Source of the DNA: Candidatus Latescibacterota bacterium
Lineage (GTDB): Bacteria > Latescibacterota > UBA2968 > GCA-2709665
Length of the DNA stretch: 58,226 nt
Direction: 5' to 3'
Assembly (NCBI GenBank): GCA_021295655.1
Contig: JAGWBX010000006.1
Span: 1-58,226, forward strand
Of this stretch, positions 33,580 to 43,814 are shown in pieces (within the stretch, counting starts at the first letter, position 1; each line of letters starts with the position of its first letter). The position numbers were made by a program, and so were the translations under genes. The notes beneath the pieces were generated by a model. It ran no database searches. It was not told the origin of the DNA and saw nothing but the letters and a program-made list of their open reading frames with translations.

Positions 33580-35262
33580 TCAGTGGCTGCCGAGCACGCG
33601 TTTTACGCGTTCCATGACTTTCTGCTGCAAAATGGTGAGCGCATTGAACATGGTCCAGTAGAGCACCAGACCGGAGGACATGCTCCAGAAGAACCAGATC
33701 ATGAAAACTGGCATCATGTAGACCATGATCGCCTGCTTGGGATCTTTCATGGTCATTTTTGACTGCAAAAATGTAGAGACGGCCATAAGAAGCGGCAACA
33801 GGTGGATTTCATACCCGCCGATGAAAAACCGGTCCGGCTGCGACAGGTCCGTAATCCAGAACACGAACTCGGACTGTCGGAGTTCGATCGCGCCCCGAAA
33901 CACGTTGAACAGCGAAAAGAGGATGGGCATCTGGATGACCATCGGCAGGCAGCCCCCCAGGGGATTCACGCCCTCCACCTTGTAGAGCTTCATCGTCTCC
34001 CGGCTGACCTTCTGTTGGTCGTCCGGGTATTTTTCGCGCATCGCGGCGATCCTGGGCTGAAGCTGCTGCATCTTGGCAGCTGCTTCGAGACTCTTGTGCG
34101 TGAGCGGAAACACCACGATCTTAATGAGCACGGAAAAGACGATGATGACCAGGCCATAGTTGGGGATCAGCGGATGAAGCGCAAGAAAAGCTCTGAGATT
34201 CAGATTGGTGATGGGCTTGATAATGGGCCGGAACATGGCAAAACCATACTCCATGAACTCCTCCATCTCCAACTCCCGATAATTGGCGGACAGATCCAGA
34301 TTCTGCTGCCTGAGCCGATCGTAGGAAATCGGACCGAAATAGACGCCGTATCGCTGTCCCGGATCGACGCCTTTCGAGGAGATTTCTACGTCGTACCATT
34401 CGGCGACGTCGGGCATTTTGCCGGCCATATTCAGGCTATAGCTGCCTTCCGGGGGAATCAGCGCAACCAGAAAGTACTTGTTCCGAATCCCGACCCACGA
34501 GATGCGGCCGCCTGGCGGGGGGTCCCCGTCGGGCCCCATGTCCTCCACGTTCCAGGTTTCCACCTCACCGCCCGCGCGCGTGACCACCGACATATAGACC
34601 GCGTTCTCTTCCGGATTGTTCTCGGTATCGGCCAGGCTGCCGGACCACGCGACGCCCAGCTTTTCCTGCGGCAGCAATCCGGAAACGGCCACCGCCATGT
34701 CCGCACGATACCGGTTGCCCTGGAACCGGATCCGTTTTTCGATCGTGCGTGTTCCCGTCTGGCCCCTGAAGATCAGTTCGGCCTGCTCTGTGCCAACCAG
34801 CGTGAGTTCCGGTGTGTCAGTGGAAAACTCGAATGCATCGAGCGGCTCACCGGCTAAAGAAAGGCCCAGCGCGGTGCTCCCGGGTGCGATCAGATCAAGC
34901 TGCCCGCCGTCAGGATGGTCGTACGCTTTCAGCACAAGCTGGGTCAGCACCGCGCCGCGAGTACTGAACGTGGCGGTAAAAAGATCGGTTTCGACAATGA
35001 CGTCCCTGGGAGGGAAATCCCCGGGGAGGGAAGACCTGGCTGGCTGCTCCGCAGATGTGGGTGTTGGTACTTCGGGCATAATTTCCGGCGGGCGGGTGGG
35101 CTGATCCGGCGGTGGAGGCGGCGCCGGTCGCCGGCTTTCGGAGGGGACCGGTTCGGGTGGCGGGATCGGTATTGCGGGGCCCATTATCCATTCCATATAA
35201 TGGGGATAGAGAATAATGATCAGGCCGATCAATATAAATGCGAAGATTGTACGCTTATCCAT
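33580..35262 (-). CDS. yidC: membrane protein insertase YidC
   Basis: A 560-residue YidC of the Gram-negative type. One N-terminal membrane helix (FAFILIGLIIILYPHYMEWI) is followed by a Pro-rich linker and a large periplasmic beta domain (about residues 80-330). The C-terminal insertase core has five membrane segments with PNYGLVIIVFSVLIKIVVFP, GGCLPMVIQMPILFSLFNVF and GLVLYWTMFNALTILQQ. It inserts proteins into the inner membrane with SecYEG or alone. The 197 bases between it and rnpA (35263-35459) contain no yidD-like frame. Confidence 0.96.
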   Translation of the reverse strand: MDKRTIFAFILIGLIIILYPHYMEWIMGPAIPIPPPEPVPSESRRPAPPPPPDQPTRPPEIMPEVPTPTSAEQPARSSLPGDFPPRDVIVETDLFTATFSTRGAVLTQLVLKAYDHPDGGQLDLIAPGSTALGLSLAGEPLDAFEFSTDTPELTLVGTEQAELIFRGQTGTRTIEKRIRFQGNRYRADMAVAVSGLLPQEKLGVAWSGSLADTENNPEENAVYMSVVTRAGGEVETWNVEDMGPDGDPPPGGRISWVGIRNKYFLVALIPPEGSYSLNMAGKMPDVAEWYDVEISSKGVDPGQRYGVYFGPISYDRLRQQNLDLSANYRELEMEEFMEYGFAMFRPIIKPITNLNLRAFLALHPLIPNYGLVIIVFSVLIKIVVFPLTHKSLEAAAKMQQLQPRIAAMREKYPDDQQKVSRETMKLYKVEGVNPLGGCLPMVIQMPILFSLFNVFRGAIELRQSEFVFWITDLSQPDRFFIGGYEIHLLPLLMAVSTFLQSKMTMKDPKQAIMVYMMPVFMIWFFWSMSSGLVLYWTMFNALTILQQKVMERVKRVLGSH

Positions 35263-35459
35263 CCGTCAGACCTGTATTGTCGAGGACCCGCTCGAAGAAG
35301 ACTGGAAAACGGCCCATTCGGAGCGTCATCCCGTGCCGGCTTTTTGCCATCGAGGCGGACTCATCGACCGATTGTCGGCAATCTGTTTCCGGCTCGGAAC
35401 ACTGGCGGGGGGTGTGACGAGAGGGGCGACACACATCCGAAGACAAAGCGGAGGGCGAT

Positions 35460-35822
35460 TCAACGAGGAAGCAACCCCAACGGCGGAATGGCCGAGCCGT
35501 GGAGCAGACCCAGTTTTCCGAACGCAGCGAATATCTCACTGCGCAAGTCGCGGAACCCTGCAGCGGCCGACCCGTCGCCGACGGATATGATGACCAAGTG
35601 ACCCGTGCTGCGGTGAGGCGCCATTTCCCTGCAGACAGCGCGAATTCGCCGCCGTGCGCGATTTCGCGCAACCGCCTTCCCAAAACGCTTGCGCACGGAG
35701 ATAAAGATACGATCTTCTGTAGATCGACATGCGCGGACGTGCAGCCACCGGCCCCTGAATACCGATCCCGTCCGCCGAAGATGTTGGACCTCACTGCGCA
35801 GACGGGAGCCCGGCCGGGGCAT
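35460..35822 (-). CDS. rnpA: ribonuclease P protein component
   Basis: A 120-residue basic protein. The RNA-binding signature reads VRKRFGKAVARNRARRRIRA, the classical RNR motif of RnpA. The N-terminal RSEVQHLRRTGSVFRGRWLH corresponds to the family substrate-binding cleft. It assists the RNase P RNA in 5' maturation of tRNAs. It starts 5 bases after the rpmH stop, the near-universal rpmH-rnpA pair. Its C-terminus is slightly extended (HGSAIPPLGLLPR). Confidence 0.93.
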   Translation of the reverse strand: MPRPGSRLRSEVQHLRRTGSVFRGRWLHVRACRSTEDRIFISVRKRFGKAVARNRARRRIRAVCREMAPHRSTGHLVIISVGDGSAAAGFRDLRSEIFAAFGKLGLLHGSAIPPLGLLPR

Positions 35823-35826
35823 GATG

Positions 35827-35961
35827 CTAGAGGGAGACCCGAACGCGCCCCTTGCGGCGGCGCCTGGAAAAGATCTGGCGCCCGCCAGGGGTTCGCATGC
35901 GATGGCGAAAACCGTGTTTGTTTTTTCGTTTCCGGTTGCTGGGCTGAAACGTCCGCTTCAT
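35827..35961 (-). CDS. rpmH: 50S ribosomal protein L34
   Basis: A 44-residue protein reading [20 protein letters not shown] and then [20 protein letters not shown] with a short RVSL tail. This is a textbook bL34. The gene is first in the minus-strand cluster rpmH-rnpA-yidC-mnmE. The Shine-Dalgarno is weak (GGACA about 7 bases upstream). Confidence 0.97.
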   Translation of the reverse strand: MKRTFQPSNRKRKNKHGFRHRMRTPGGRQIFSRRRRKGRVRVSL

Positions 35962-36523
35962 TGGAATTGTCCGTGCGTTGTGCGAAGAATAGTCATCGTT
36001 CTATCTAAATGAATTGTAGGAAGTTATGAATATAGATGGGGAGCGAATCTTTGTCAAGGGATTTCGGCGGCATCCTTACGTCTATACAAATCACTACTAT
36101 ATATTGTATTCATTCAGCTTAAAACACATTTTATAGTATCCCGATGCACGGGAACGGTCCTTGCAAAATTAACCTGAAAATCTGCCAAAAAGGGCTTGAC
36201 TTTTGCAATTCTATTCTTTAGTTTGGCCCCATCCTGATTGTCGAGGCGGTTCCTTCGGCAGCTCCCCCGTAATTAAAAATCATAACTTGATTTCTAAAAT
36301 TTCCATGTGACCGGTTTGCACCGGCAGGACTTTGTATTGTCCGTTAGTAAGGAATTTACCTCTACATCTGCCGTGAATTCCACCCCCCCAGAATATCTTC
36401 TGCAATACTCCCTCCAAAGATGATCTTCTGGCTTCCGGCAGGGCTCGTCTGTACTTCCCCGCCACCTCTCTCATTAGAATCAAAAATCCGGCTTAGCGAC
36501 GGCTCAATTCGCTGCGCTAACGT
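35962..36523. other. divergent intergenic region between rpmH and dnaA
   Basis: About 560 bases containing the leaders of both origin gene clusters. It has AT-rich stretches around 36080-36135 and a hairpin CCGGT-ttgc-ACCGG near 36311. I see no convincing TTATCCACA-type DnaA box. Short minus-strand frames (36280-36483 and 36362-36556, the latter overlapping dnaA) are not credible as genes without further evidence. Confidence 0.5.
36196..36224 (+). promoter_or_regulatory. candidate dnaA promoter
   Basis: TTGACT (36196-36201), a 17-base spacer and TAGTTT (36219-36224). This gives a leader of roughly 290 bases before dnaA. The -10 box is weak. Confidence 0.4.
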
Positions 36524-37951
36524 ATGGGCGGTTTTGTCTCCATGCTCGACACACATTCCGGCCTCTGGGACCAGTGTTTGCGGAAAATCGAGGGGAAAAT
36601 CGAGGCGGATACCTACGGAACATGGTTCGCCCAGACATCCTCATCGCACCTAGACGCCAGACTCGCCCACATCGAGGTGCCAACCTCCTTTTTCGTAGAC
36701 TGGCTGGAGGAGCATTGGCTTGATTTGATCCGGACGACAATAGAAGAGATTACATCCTGGACGCCAGAGATCAGGATCTCGGTCAAGAAAAATGCGCCTG
36801 CCTCCCCGGGAGCGCCGCTCGACTTCTCCACCAGTGACGGATCCGCCGCCCCGAAAAAGCCTGCGGCTCCAATGAAACCGGTTGTTCCGGGACCCGTTTC
36901 CGAAGCCGTGTTTCCCCTGAATCCGCGATACCGGTTCGAAGACTTCATCGTCGGTGAGAGCAATCAGTTCTCATTTACGGCGGCGAAATCCGTCGCGGAG
37001 TCGCCCGGCGCGACATCCTACAATCCGCTGGTCATCTACAGCGGTGTGGGCCTGGGTAAAACGCACCTGCTGCAGGCGATCGCCGATCATTGCGTTCGCA
37101 ATGGCACGGCCAGGCGCGTCGTGTACACATCCGCTGAAAAATTCTTCACCGACTATCTGAAAGCCATCCAGAAAAAGGATACGTCCGCCTATATTGAAAT
37201 CTATCGGAACGCGGACGTTCTTCTGATTGACGACATTCAGTTCTATGTGAAGACCGAGGCTTGCCAGCGCGAACTCCTTCACACGTTCAACACATTGTAT
37301 CAATTGAACAAACAGATCGTCCTGAGTTCCGATCGTCCGCCGTCAACCCTGAAAGGATTTGAAGACAGGTTGATTTCAAGATTCCAGTGGGGCCTCGTTA
37401 CGGATATTGACCGGCCCGACCTGGAAACGCGAATGGCGATCATCAATCAGAAAGCCGGGGATCATGGCGTCCGGATTCCCCCGGAAGTGGCCCGTTTCAT
37501 GGCTGAACAGATAGATTCGAACATCCGGGAACTGGAAGGCGCCCTCACCCACCTCATTACGTATTCGGTATATAAACGGGCACCCGTGTCGCTCAGAATT
37601 GCAAGGGATACCATAAAGAGTCTGGGGCGCGTAAAATCCATCACTTCGCCCCCAATCAGCATCCGGGAGATTCAAAAGCGTACGGCCGGATACTTCAACA
37701 TTTCGGTGGATATGTTGACCGGCGCCACGCGCAGGCAGGAAATCGCAACTGCACGACATATCTGCATGTACCTCTGCAGAAGGCTTACGCAGGCGCCGCT
37801 AAAGTCAATCGGGAGTGAATTTGGAAATCGGGATCATACAACGGTTATTCACGCGTGCAAAAACATCGCCACTAGGCTTTCATCCGATCCCGATTTCGAG
37901 GCTCATGTCAGCCAGATCCAGAACCGGGTTCAGCAGTTCGCTTCGGCTTGA
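36524..37951 (+). CDS. dnaA: chromosomal replication initiator DnaA
   Basis: A 475-residue DnaA. Domain I is at the N-terminus (LWDQCLRKIEGKIEADTYGT), followed by a Pro/Ala-rich domain II (about residues 90-125). The AAA+ domain has Walker A SGVGLGKTHLL and Walker B LLIDDIQF. Domain IV carries the DnaA-box-binding signature GNRDHTTVIHA. The annotated start is ATG 36524; the in-frame ATG 36542 (MLDTHSGLWDQ) aligns at least as well with other DnaA proteins, and neither has a strong ribosome-binding site. Confidence 0.96.
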   Translation: MGGFVSMLDTHSGLWDQCLRKIEGKIEADTYGTWFAQTSSSHLDARLAHIEVPTSFFVDWLEEHWLDLIRTTIEEITSWTPEIRISVKKNAPASPGAPLDFSTSDGSAAPKKPAAPMKPVVPGPVSEAVFPLNPRYRFEDFIVGESNQFSFTAAKSVAESPGATSYNPLVIYSGVGLGKTHLLQAIADHCVRNGTARRVVYTSAEKFFTDYLKAIQKKDTSAYIEIYRNADVLLIDDIQFYVKTEACQRELLHTFNTLYQLNKQIVLSSDRPPSTLKGFEDRLISRFQWGLVTDIDRPDLETRMAIINQKAGDHGVRIPPEVARFMAEQIDSNIRELEGALTHLITYSVYKRAPVSLRIARDTIKSLGRVKSITSPPISIREIQKRTAGYFNISVDMLTGATRRQEIATARHICMYLCRRLTQAPLKSIGSEFGNRDHTTVIHACKNIATRLSSDPDFEAHVSQIQNRVQQFASA

Positions 37952-38031
37952 GCCTGTTGAAGGTCAGCGAAGCGCGGCCGCTTTGACAAAGCCTGGCGCG
38001 CGGAATGAGTGACCCATCGATGGGCCGCGGG

Positions 38032-38071
38032 AAGACCGATTCAGAATTTGAATCGGTCTTTATTTTTTTTT
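38032..38071 (+). terminator. intrinsic terminator of dnaA
   Basis: A 12-bp stem (AAGACCGATTCA / TGAATCGGTCTT, 5-base loop) is followed by a T-rich run TTTATTTTTTTTT, 80 bases after the dnaA stop. It separates dnaA transcription from the oriC candidate and dnaN. Confidence 0.93.
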
Positions 38072-38074
38072 GAC

Positions 38075-38118
38075 GCAATTCGAAAAAACAGCAGGGCGAC
38101 ATCGCACGGAAAATGACG
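38075..38118 (-). repeat. dispersed repeat R1, degenerate copy
   Basis: On the plus strand CAATTCGAAAAAACAGCA is followed by GGGCGACATCGCACGGAAAA. This aligns with the AATTCGAAAAAAACAGCA / CGGCGACGCAATGAAAA part of copy 2. It is truncated and follows directly after the dnaA terminator T-run. Confidence 0.45.
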
Positions 38119-38140
38119 AACCAGGATCCAAAGCCCCAAC

Positions 38141-38529
38141 CCATCCACAAAAGACAGGTGGCATTGTTACTATCGTATATTGTTTGTTTAATCCATGATT
38201 AGCAGAAAACAACAACAACATGGATGTGAGGTAAGTGGAAAACATGGATTTCGACGGGTTTCTTGCAGGAAATCCGCATCGCTGGAATGTAGGATCGTTC
38301 TGGAAAACATGTGCATATGCGGTACGTTGTTCACGTGTTCGACGTGCGTGTAGTACGAGCCGATCCGTTTCCACATGTTTTTCGAACAATTTCCCACAAA
38401 ACCGCGCTGCGGCGGTCAATGGTACGATAATTCACATATCAAACTGATAATTAGATAGTTATATTCGAAATTCAGACGAGATTTCCGGCTAAACCGGCGC
38501 GAATTATTCACAACGCCCAATGTGGAAAA
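38141..38529. other. oriC: chromosomal replication origin (oriC) candidate
   Basis: The dnaA-dnaN spacer (37952-38935) has no gene and holds at least seven DnaA-box-like 9-mers: CCATCCACA (38141), TTTTCCACT on the minus strand (38233-38241), GTTTCCACA (38367), TTTCCCACA (38390), TAATTCACA (38428), TTATTCACA (38504, exact to TTATNCACA) and TTTTCCACA on the minus strand (38521-38529). AT-rich segments suitable for unwinding lie at 38164-38220 and 38446-38475. The location between dnaA and dnaN is common for bacterial origins. The remainder (38530-38790) shows nothing else identifiable. Confidence 0.72.
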
Positions 38530-38790
38530 CCATGTCCGAATTCCGGATACGGGCTGTTAAGGCGACACGCCTCTGTCTCGGCCGTTCGGGAAATCTGCCC
38601 GGGGCGTGGGAGCCGCCTCGAATCCACTCGGAAATCCGCGGGGCGTCGCTCCTGTCCGAAGGGGAAAAACGGTGACTGTCACGAGGCACAATGCGGGCGT
38701 GTTGAAGCGGCTGAAACCCGTTTCGTCGCAGCGCCGCAACGGGTGTTTCAAAAGAGGCTTTCCGGTGGGCTTCGAATTAGACAATGATCG

Positions 38791-38819
38791 TTGACAAATT
38801 CGATAAAAATCAGTATATT
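38791..38819 (+). promoter_or_regulatory. dnaN promoter
   Basis: TTGACA (38791-38796), a 17-base spacer and TATATT (38814-38819). This near-consensus promoter gives a leader of about 110 bases. It probably drives dnaN-recF-dciA. Confidence 0.75.
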
Positions 38820-38935
38820 ACGTTATAGTAACATTCGGCCGATCAACGCGTTTTTTCGACGATTTCATTCTCCGAATATCAACCGGAATCCGGTGGAGCA
38901 ACGCCATTGAGGCGCGTGTTCCCGGGAGACATAAA

Positions 38936-40135
38936 ATGAAGCTGGTTATCGAGCAGGAGATGCTCATATGGGGCATCAATTCGGTGCTGGATATCGTCCC
39001 TTCCAAAACAGCCCTCCCGGTGCTGTCGAATATACTCGTGGGAACCAACGAGAGCGGGGAAGTGTGCCTGACCGCCACGGATCTCGATATTTCCATCAAC
39101 TGTATGCTTGAGGGCGCCGTCGAAACACCGGGATCGACCACAGTCCCCGCACGCAAATTCGCCGAAATCGTACGGGAGTTGCCGGAGGGTCCCGTTGTTC
39201 TCACCGAATCGTCGGGTCGCGTGACGCTTCAGTGCCAATCAGGGCTGAAAGGATCGTATGCGCTCATGGCAGCGCCGGCTGAAGACTTTCCCGAATTACC
39301 CGCCGAAGTCGAAGGCGCGGAGATGGCTTTCAATCGCGGAGAAGAAGCTTCCGAGGCCGCGGGCGAGGGTCTGTTGTTGCGGGACATGATTCTGAAGACG
39401 TCGTTTGCCGTATCCAGAGACGAAACCAGGCCCGTCCTGAACGGCGTTTTCTGGAAGGTCGGCGGCGGCCGGATGACCATGGTTGCCACGGACGGCGCAA
39501 GGCTGGTCAGATACTCCAGGACGCTCTCCCGTTCGGACGAGCAGGAGGTCTCAACCGAAGCAATTGTTCCCACCCGGGCGCTGAACCATCTGGTGAAGCT
39601 GGATTCCGCGGGATGCAGCCTGGGCCGGGTGCTGTTCGGTCAGAATCACCTCGTGTTCGATCTGCAGGCAGCCAATGGCTCCGAAACCGGCGCGGCTGGC
39701 GCCATACGTCTGTTTTCACGCCTGGTCGAAGGGCCCTATGTCGATTACGAGCAGGTGATCCCCCAGGACAATGCCACCAGATTGAAGGTGGCTAACGGCC
39801 AGTTCATGCCTGCCGTTCGACGGGTCTCGATCCTTTCAAGCGCGCAGACCCACCAGGTACGTCTGGAAATAAACAACGACCGGGTCGTTCTCTCGACCTC
39901 GAGCCAGGAAATCGGAGGGGAGGCTCGCGAGGAGCTGGAAGCCGAATACAGCGGCAATGAAATGGCGGTCGGCTACAATTCGATCTATCTCCTCGATATT
40001 CTCAGACGTATCGACTCCGAGCAGGTGTTGTTCGAGCTGGACGGGCCTATGGCTGCGGGGATCATCCGTCCGGCGGAGCAGCCGGAAGGCGAAGACTACC
40101 TGTGCCTGCTGATGCCGCTTCGGATAAACGACTGA
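38936..40135 (+). CDS. dnaN: DNA polymerase III beta subunit (sliding clamp)
   Basis: A 399-residue clamp, slightly longer than the usual 366-380. It starts MKLVIEQEMLIWGINSVLDI and contains CLTATDLDISI, RPVLNGVFWKV and VATDGARLVRYS in the expected order of the three clamp domains. It ends near DYLCLLMPLRIND; the C-terminal MPxR motif of clamps is seen as LMPLRIND. Short internal insertions (for example EGAEMAFNRGEEASEAAGEG) explain the extra length. ATG 38936 is preceded by GGGAG. recF follows 13 bases downstream. Confidence 0.95.
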   Translation: MKLVIEQEMLIWGINSVLDIVPSKTALPVLSNILVGTNESGEVCLTATDLDISINCMLEGAVETPGSTTVPARKFAEIVRELPEGPVVLTESSGRVTLQCQSGLKGSYALMAAPAEDFPELPAEVEGAEMAFNRGEEASEAAGEGLLLRDMILKTSFAVSRDETRPVLNGVFWKVGGGRMTMVATDGARLVRYSRTLSRSDEQEVSTEAIVPTRALNHLVKLDSAGCSLGRVLFGQNHLVFDLQAANGSETGAAGAIRLFSRLVEGPYVDYEQVIPQDNATRLKVANGQFMPAVRRVSILSSAQTHQVRLEINNDRVVLSTSSQEIGGEAREELEAEYSGNEMAVGYNSIYLLDILRRIDSEQVLFELDGPMAAGIIRPAEQPEGEDYLCLLMPLRIND

Positions 40136-40148
40136 TGGGCGAGGGGTT

Positions 40149-41225
40149 TTGTACCTTACGGCGCTCAAGCTTGTCAACTATCGAAATTTCGATGCCGTCG
40201 ACTTTGAGTTTCCGGGCCGGAAGACCGCGGTTTGCGCCGAAAATGGCGCGGGCAAGTCGAATCTTCTGGAAGCCATATACTTTCTTGCCATAGCCAGATC
40301 CGGTCGCGGCTCAAGAGACAGGGACGTCGTTCGGTGGGGGGCGGAATACTTCAGCATCGAAGCGAGTGTTGCCTACGAAGACCGCCCGAGGTCGATCCGA
40401 ATCGCGTTCGATCGGCGCGCCGGCAAAAAAAAAGCGCTTCTGGATACAACCCCACTCCCCCGCCTTGCGAGCCTTGTCGGCACTTTTAACGCCGTTCTGT
40501 TCTTTCCGGAAGATGTAGACCTGGTCTTGCGGGATCCCCCCCAGCGCCGGCGTCTCCTGGACATCCTTGTTTCCCAGAGCAAGACCTCGTATCTGTCCGA
40601 TCTGGATCAATACCGTCGTGTACTGGCCCAGAGAAACCGGCTGCTGAAAGAAGAGCGGGGGCGGGATGTCCGCAATCTGGCGCCCTGGGACGTTCAACTG
40701 GCGGCACTCGGGGCGAGGATCATTCGCGACAGGCTGGACGCGCTGGATGCGATGCGGCCTGAAATCGATGGATATTACCGACAGATTTCGCAGGGCAGGG
40801 AACAGATCGGATCCGCGTACCGAACGCCCGTAAAAGCTGACGAACGAGAGCGCGGTCAGGAAATCCTGGAGTCCGAACTGAAGCAAAGGCGGGCGGACGA
40901 AGCGGACCTGGGCTATACGCTGGTCGGCCCGCACCGGGACAACCTGATTTTCACGCTGGATGGCCGAAGCGCACACAAATTCGCATCCAAGGGTCAACTC
41001 AAGAGCATTCTGCTGGCCTGGAAACTTGCGGAGGCCGCGTACCTGGAGTCCCACACCGGCCGTTTCCCCGTGCTGCTGATGGACGACGTCTTCGCGGAAC
41101 TGGACCGGCGCCGTTCAGAAGCGGCCATGGAGCTTGTCACTTCATTCGGCCAGGTGTTCATCACCGCCGCGCGAGAGCCCGAGGTAAAATTCGAGGACCG
41201 CGGATTCCAACGGGTGACAATATAG
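40149..41225 (+). CDS. recF: DNA replication and repair protein RecF
   Basis: A 358-residue ABC-type ATPase that helps load RecA at single-strand gaps. Walker A is ENGAGKSNLLEAIYFLA, the family segment LFFPEDVDLVLRDPPQRRR follows, the signature region contains SKGQLKSILLAWKLAE and Walker B is VLLMDDVFAELD. The start is TTG 40149 with GAGGGG a few bases upstream, giving MYLTALKLVNYRNF. It is part of the dnaN-recF-dciA-gyrB row. Confidence 0.95.
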   Translation: MYLTALKLVNYRNFDAVDFEFPGRKTAVCAENGAGKSNLLEAIYFLAIARSGRGSRDRDVVRWGAEYFSIEASVAYEDRPRSIRIAFDRRAGKKKALLDTTPLPRLASLVGTFNAVLFFPEDVDLVLRDPPQRRRLLDILVSQSKTSYLSDLDQYRRVLAQRNRLLKEERGRDVRNLAPWDVQLAALGARIIRDRLDALDAMRPEIDGYYRQISQGREQIGSAYRTPVKADERERGQEILESELKQRRADEADLGYTLVGPHRDNLIFTLDGRSAHKFASKGQLKSILLAWKLAEAAYLESHTGRFPVLLMDDVFAELDRRRSEAAMELVTSFGQVFITAAREPEVKFEDRGFQRVTI

Positions 41226-41270
41226 TGCGCCTCGCCTGCAGCGCGACTTTATCAACGGACTGTTCCGGAT

Positions 41271-41618
41271 ATGGGGTTCATTGACGAAATCCGAAGCCGG
41301 ACGCACCGGACCGATCGAACGGACGCGGGCATCGTTACACTCAGAGAGGCCCTGGGGGAGGCCGTACGCGCGCTGGGCATCGGGGCGAAGCTCCTTGAGC
41401 AGCGTGCGCTGATGCTTTTGCCGGAGCTGATAGACGAACTTGCCGGTGTTCCGGACACGATGGCCCGACCGGCCGAGATTCGCCGGGGCGAACTTGTCAT
41501 CCGGATCAGACACGACGCCGTGCGCCACCGGCTGTCGATCGAACGGCACCGCATACAGGCCAGGTTGAACGAGGCCCTGGGGCGGGAGGTCGTTACGTCC
41601 ATACGTTTCGGGAAGTGA
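41271..41618 (+). CDS. dciA: DciA-family (DUF721) protein, probable replicative helicase loader
   Basis: A 115-residue protein with the DUF721 pattern: an N-terminal helical part, WxxxV-like core replaced here by LPELIDELAGVPDTMARPAE, the strand RRGELVIRIRHDAVRHRLSI and the ending GREVVTSIRFGK. Family knowledge: DciA loads DnaB helicase in bacteria lacking DnaC or DnaI. Its position between recF and gyrB is the one DUF721 proteins often occupy. No zinc-ribbon extension is present. Confidence 0.75.
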   Translation: MGFIDEIRSRTHRTDRTDAGIVTLREALGEAVRALGIGAKLLEQRALMLLPELIDELAGVPDTMARPAEIRRGELVIRIRHDAVRHRLSIERHRIQARLNEALGREVVTSIRFGK

Positions 41619-41737
41619 ACGACGGGCACGCGCGCGTTAACATTGAGGTGGACGGCAGATAGTAGAAGGTTGGCAGGGCGATCGCCGGGATACACAACGA
41701 TCCCAAAAAGAAGCTTTTTGAAAATTACCGGTGAGTT

Positions 41738-43743
<2,006 letters not shown>

Positions 43744-43814
43744 ACACGTATGGCGCTTCTCCAGGCAACCTGCCGGGTCGGGCGCTGAACTGACAAACAC
43801 GGGAGACACGAAGT

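Noticed and set aside
35263..35459. Possible yidD between rnpA and yidC
   Set aside because: All three minus-strand frames were read and none contains the Cys-rich CRYxPTCS-type core of YidD; the frame overlapping rnpA is a shadow.
36280..36556. Short minus-strand open frames between rpmH and dnaA
   Set aside because: No ribosome-binding site or recognisable family; one overlaps the dnaA start. They could not be separated from chance open frames.
38330..38345. Additional parS at a CACGTG in the oriC candidate
   Set aside because: TTGTTCACGTGTTCGA lacks the spacing and arms of the 16-base ParB site; many other CACGTG words in the window are in coding DNA without flanking matches.
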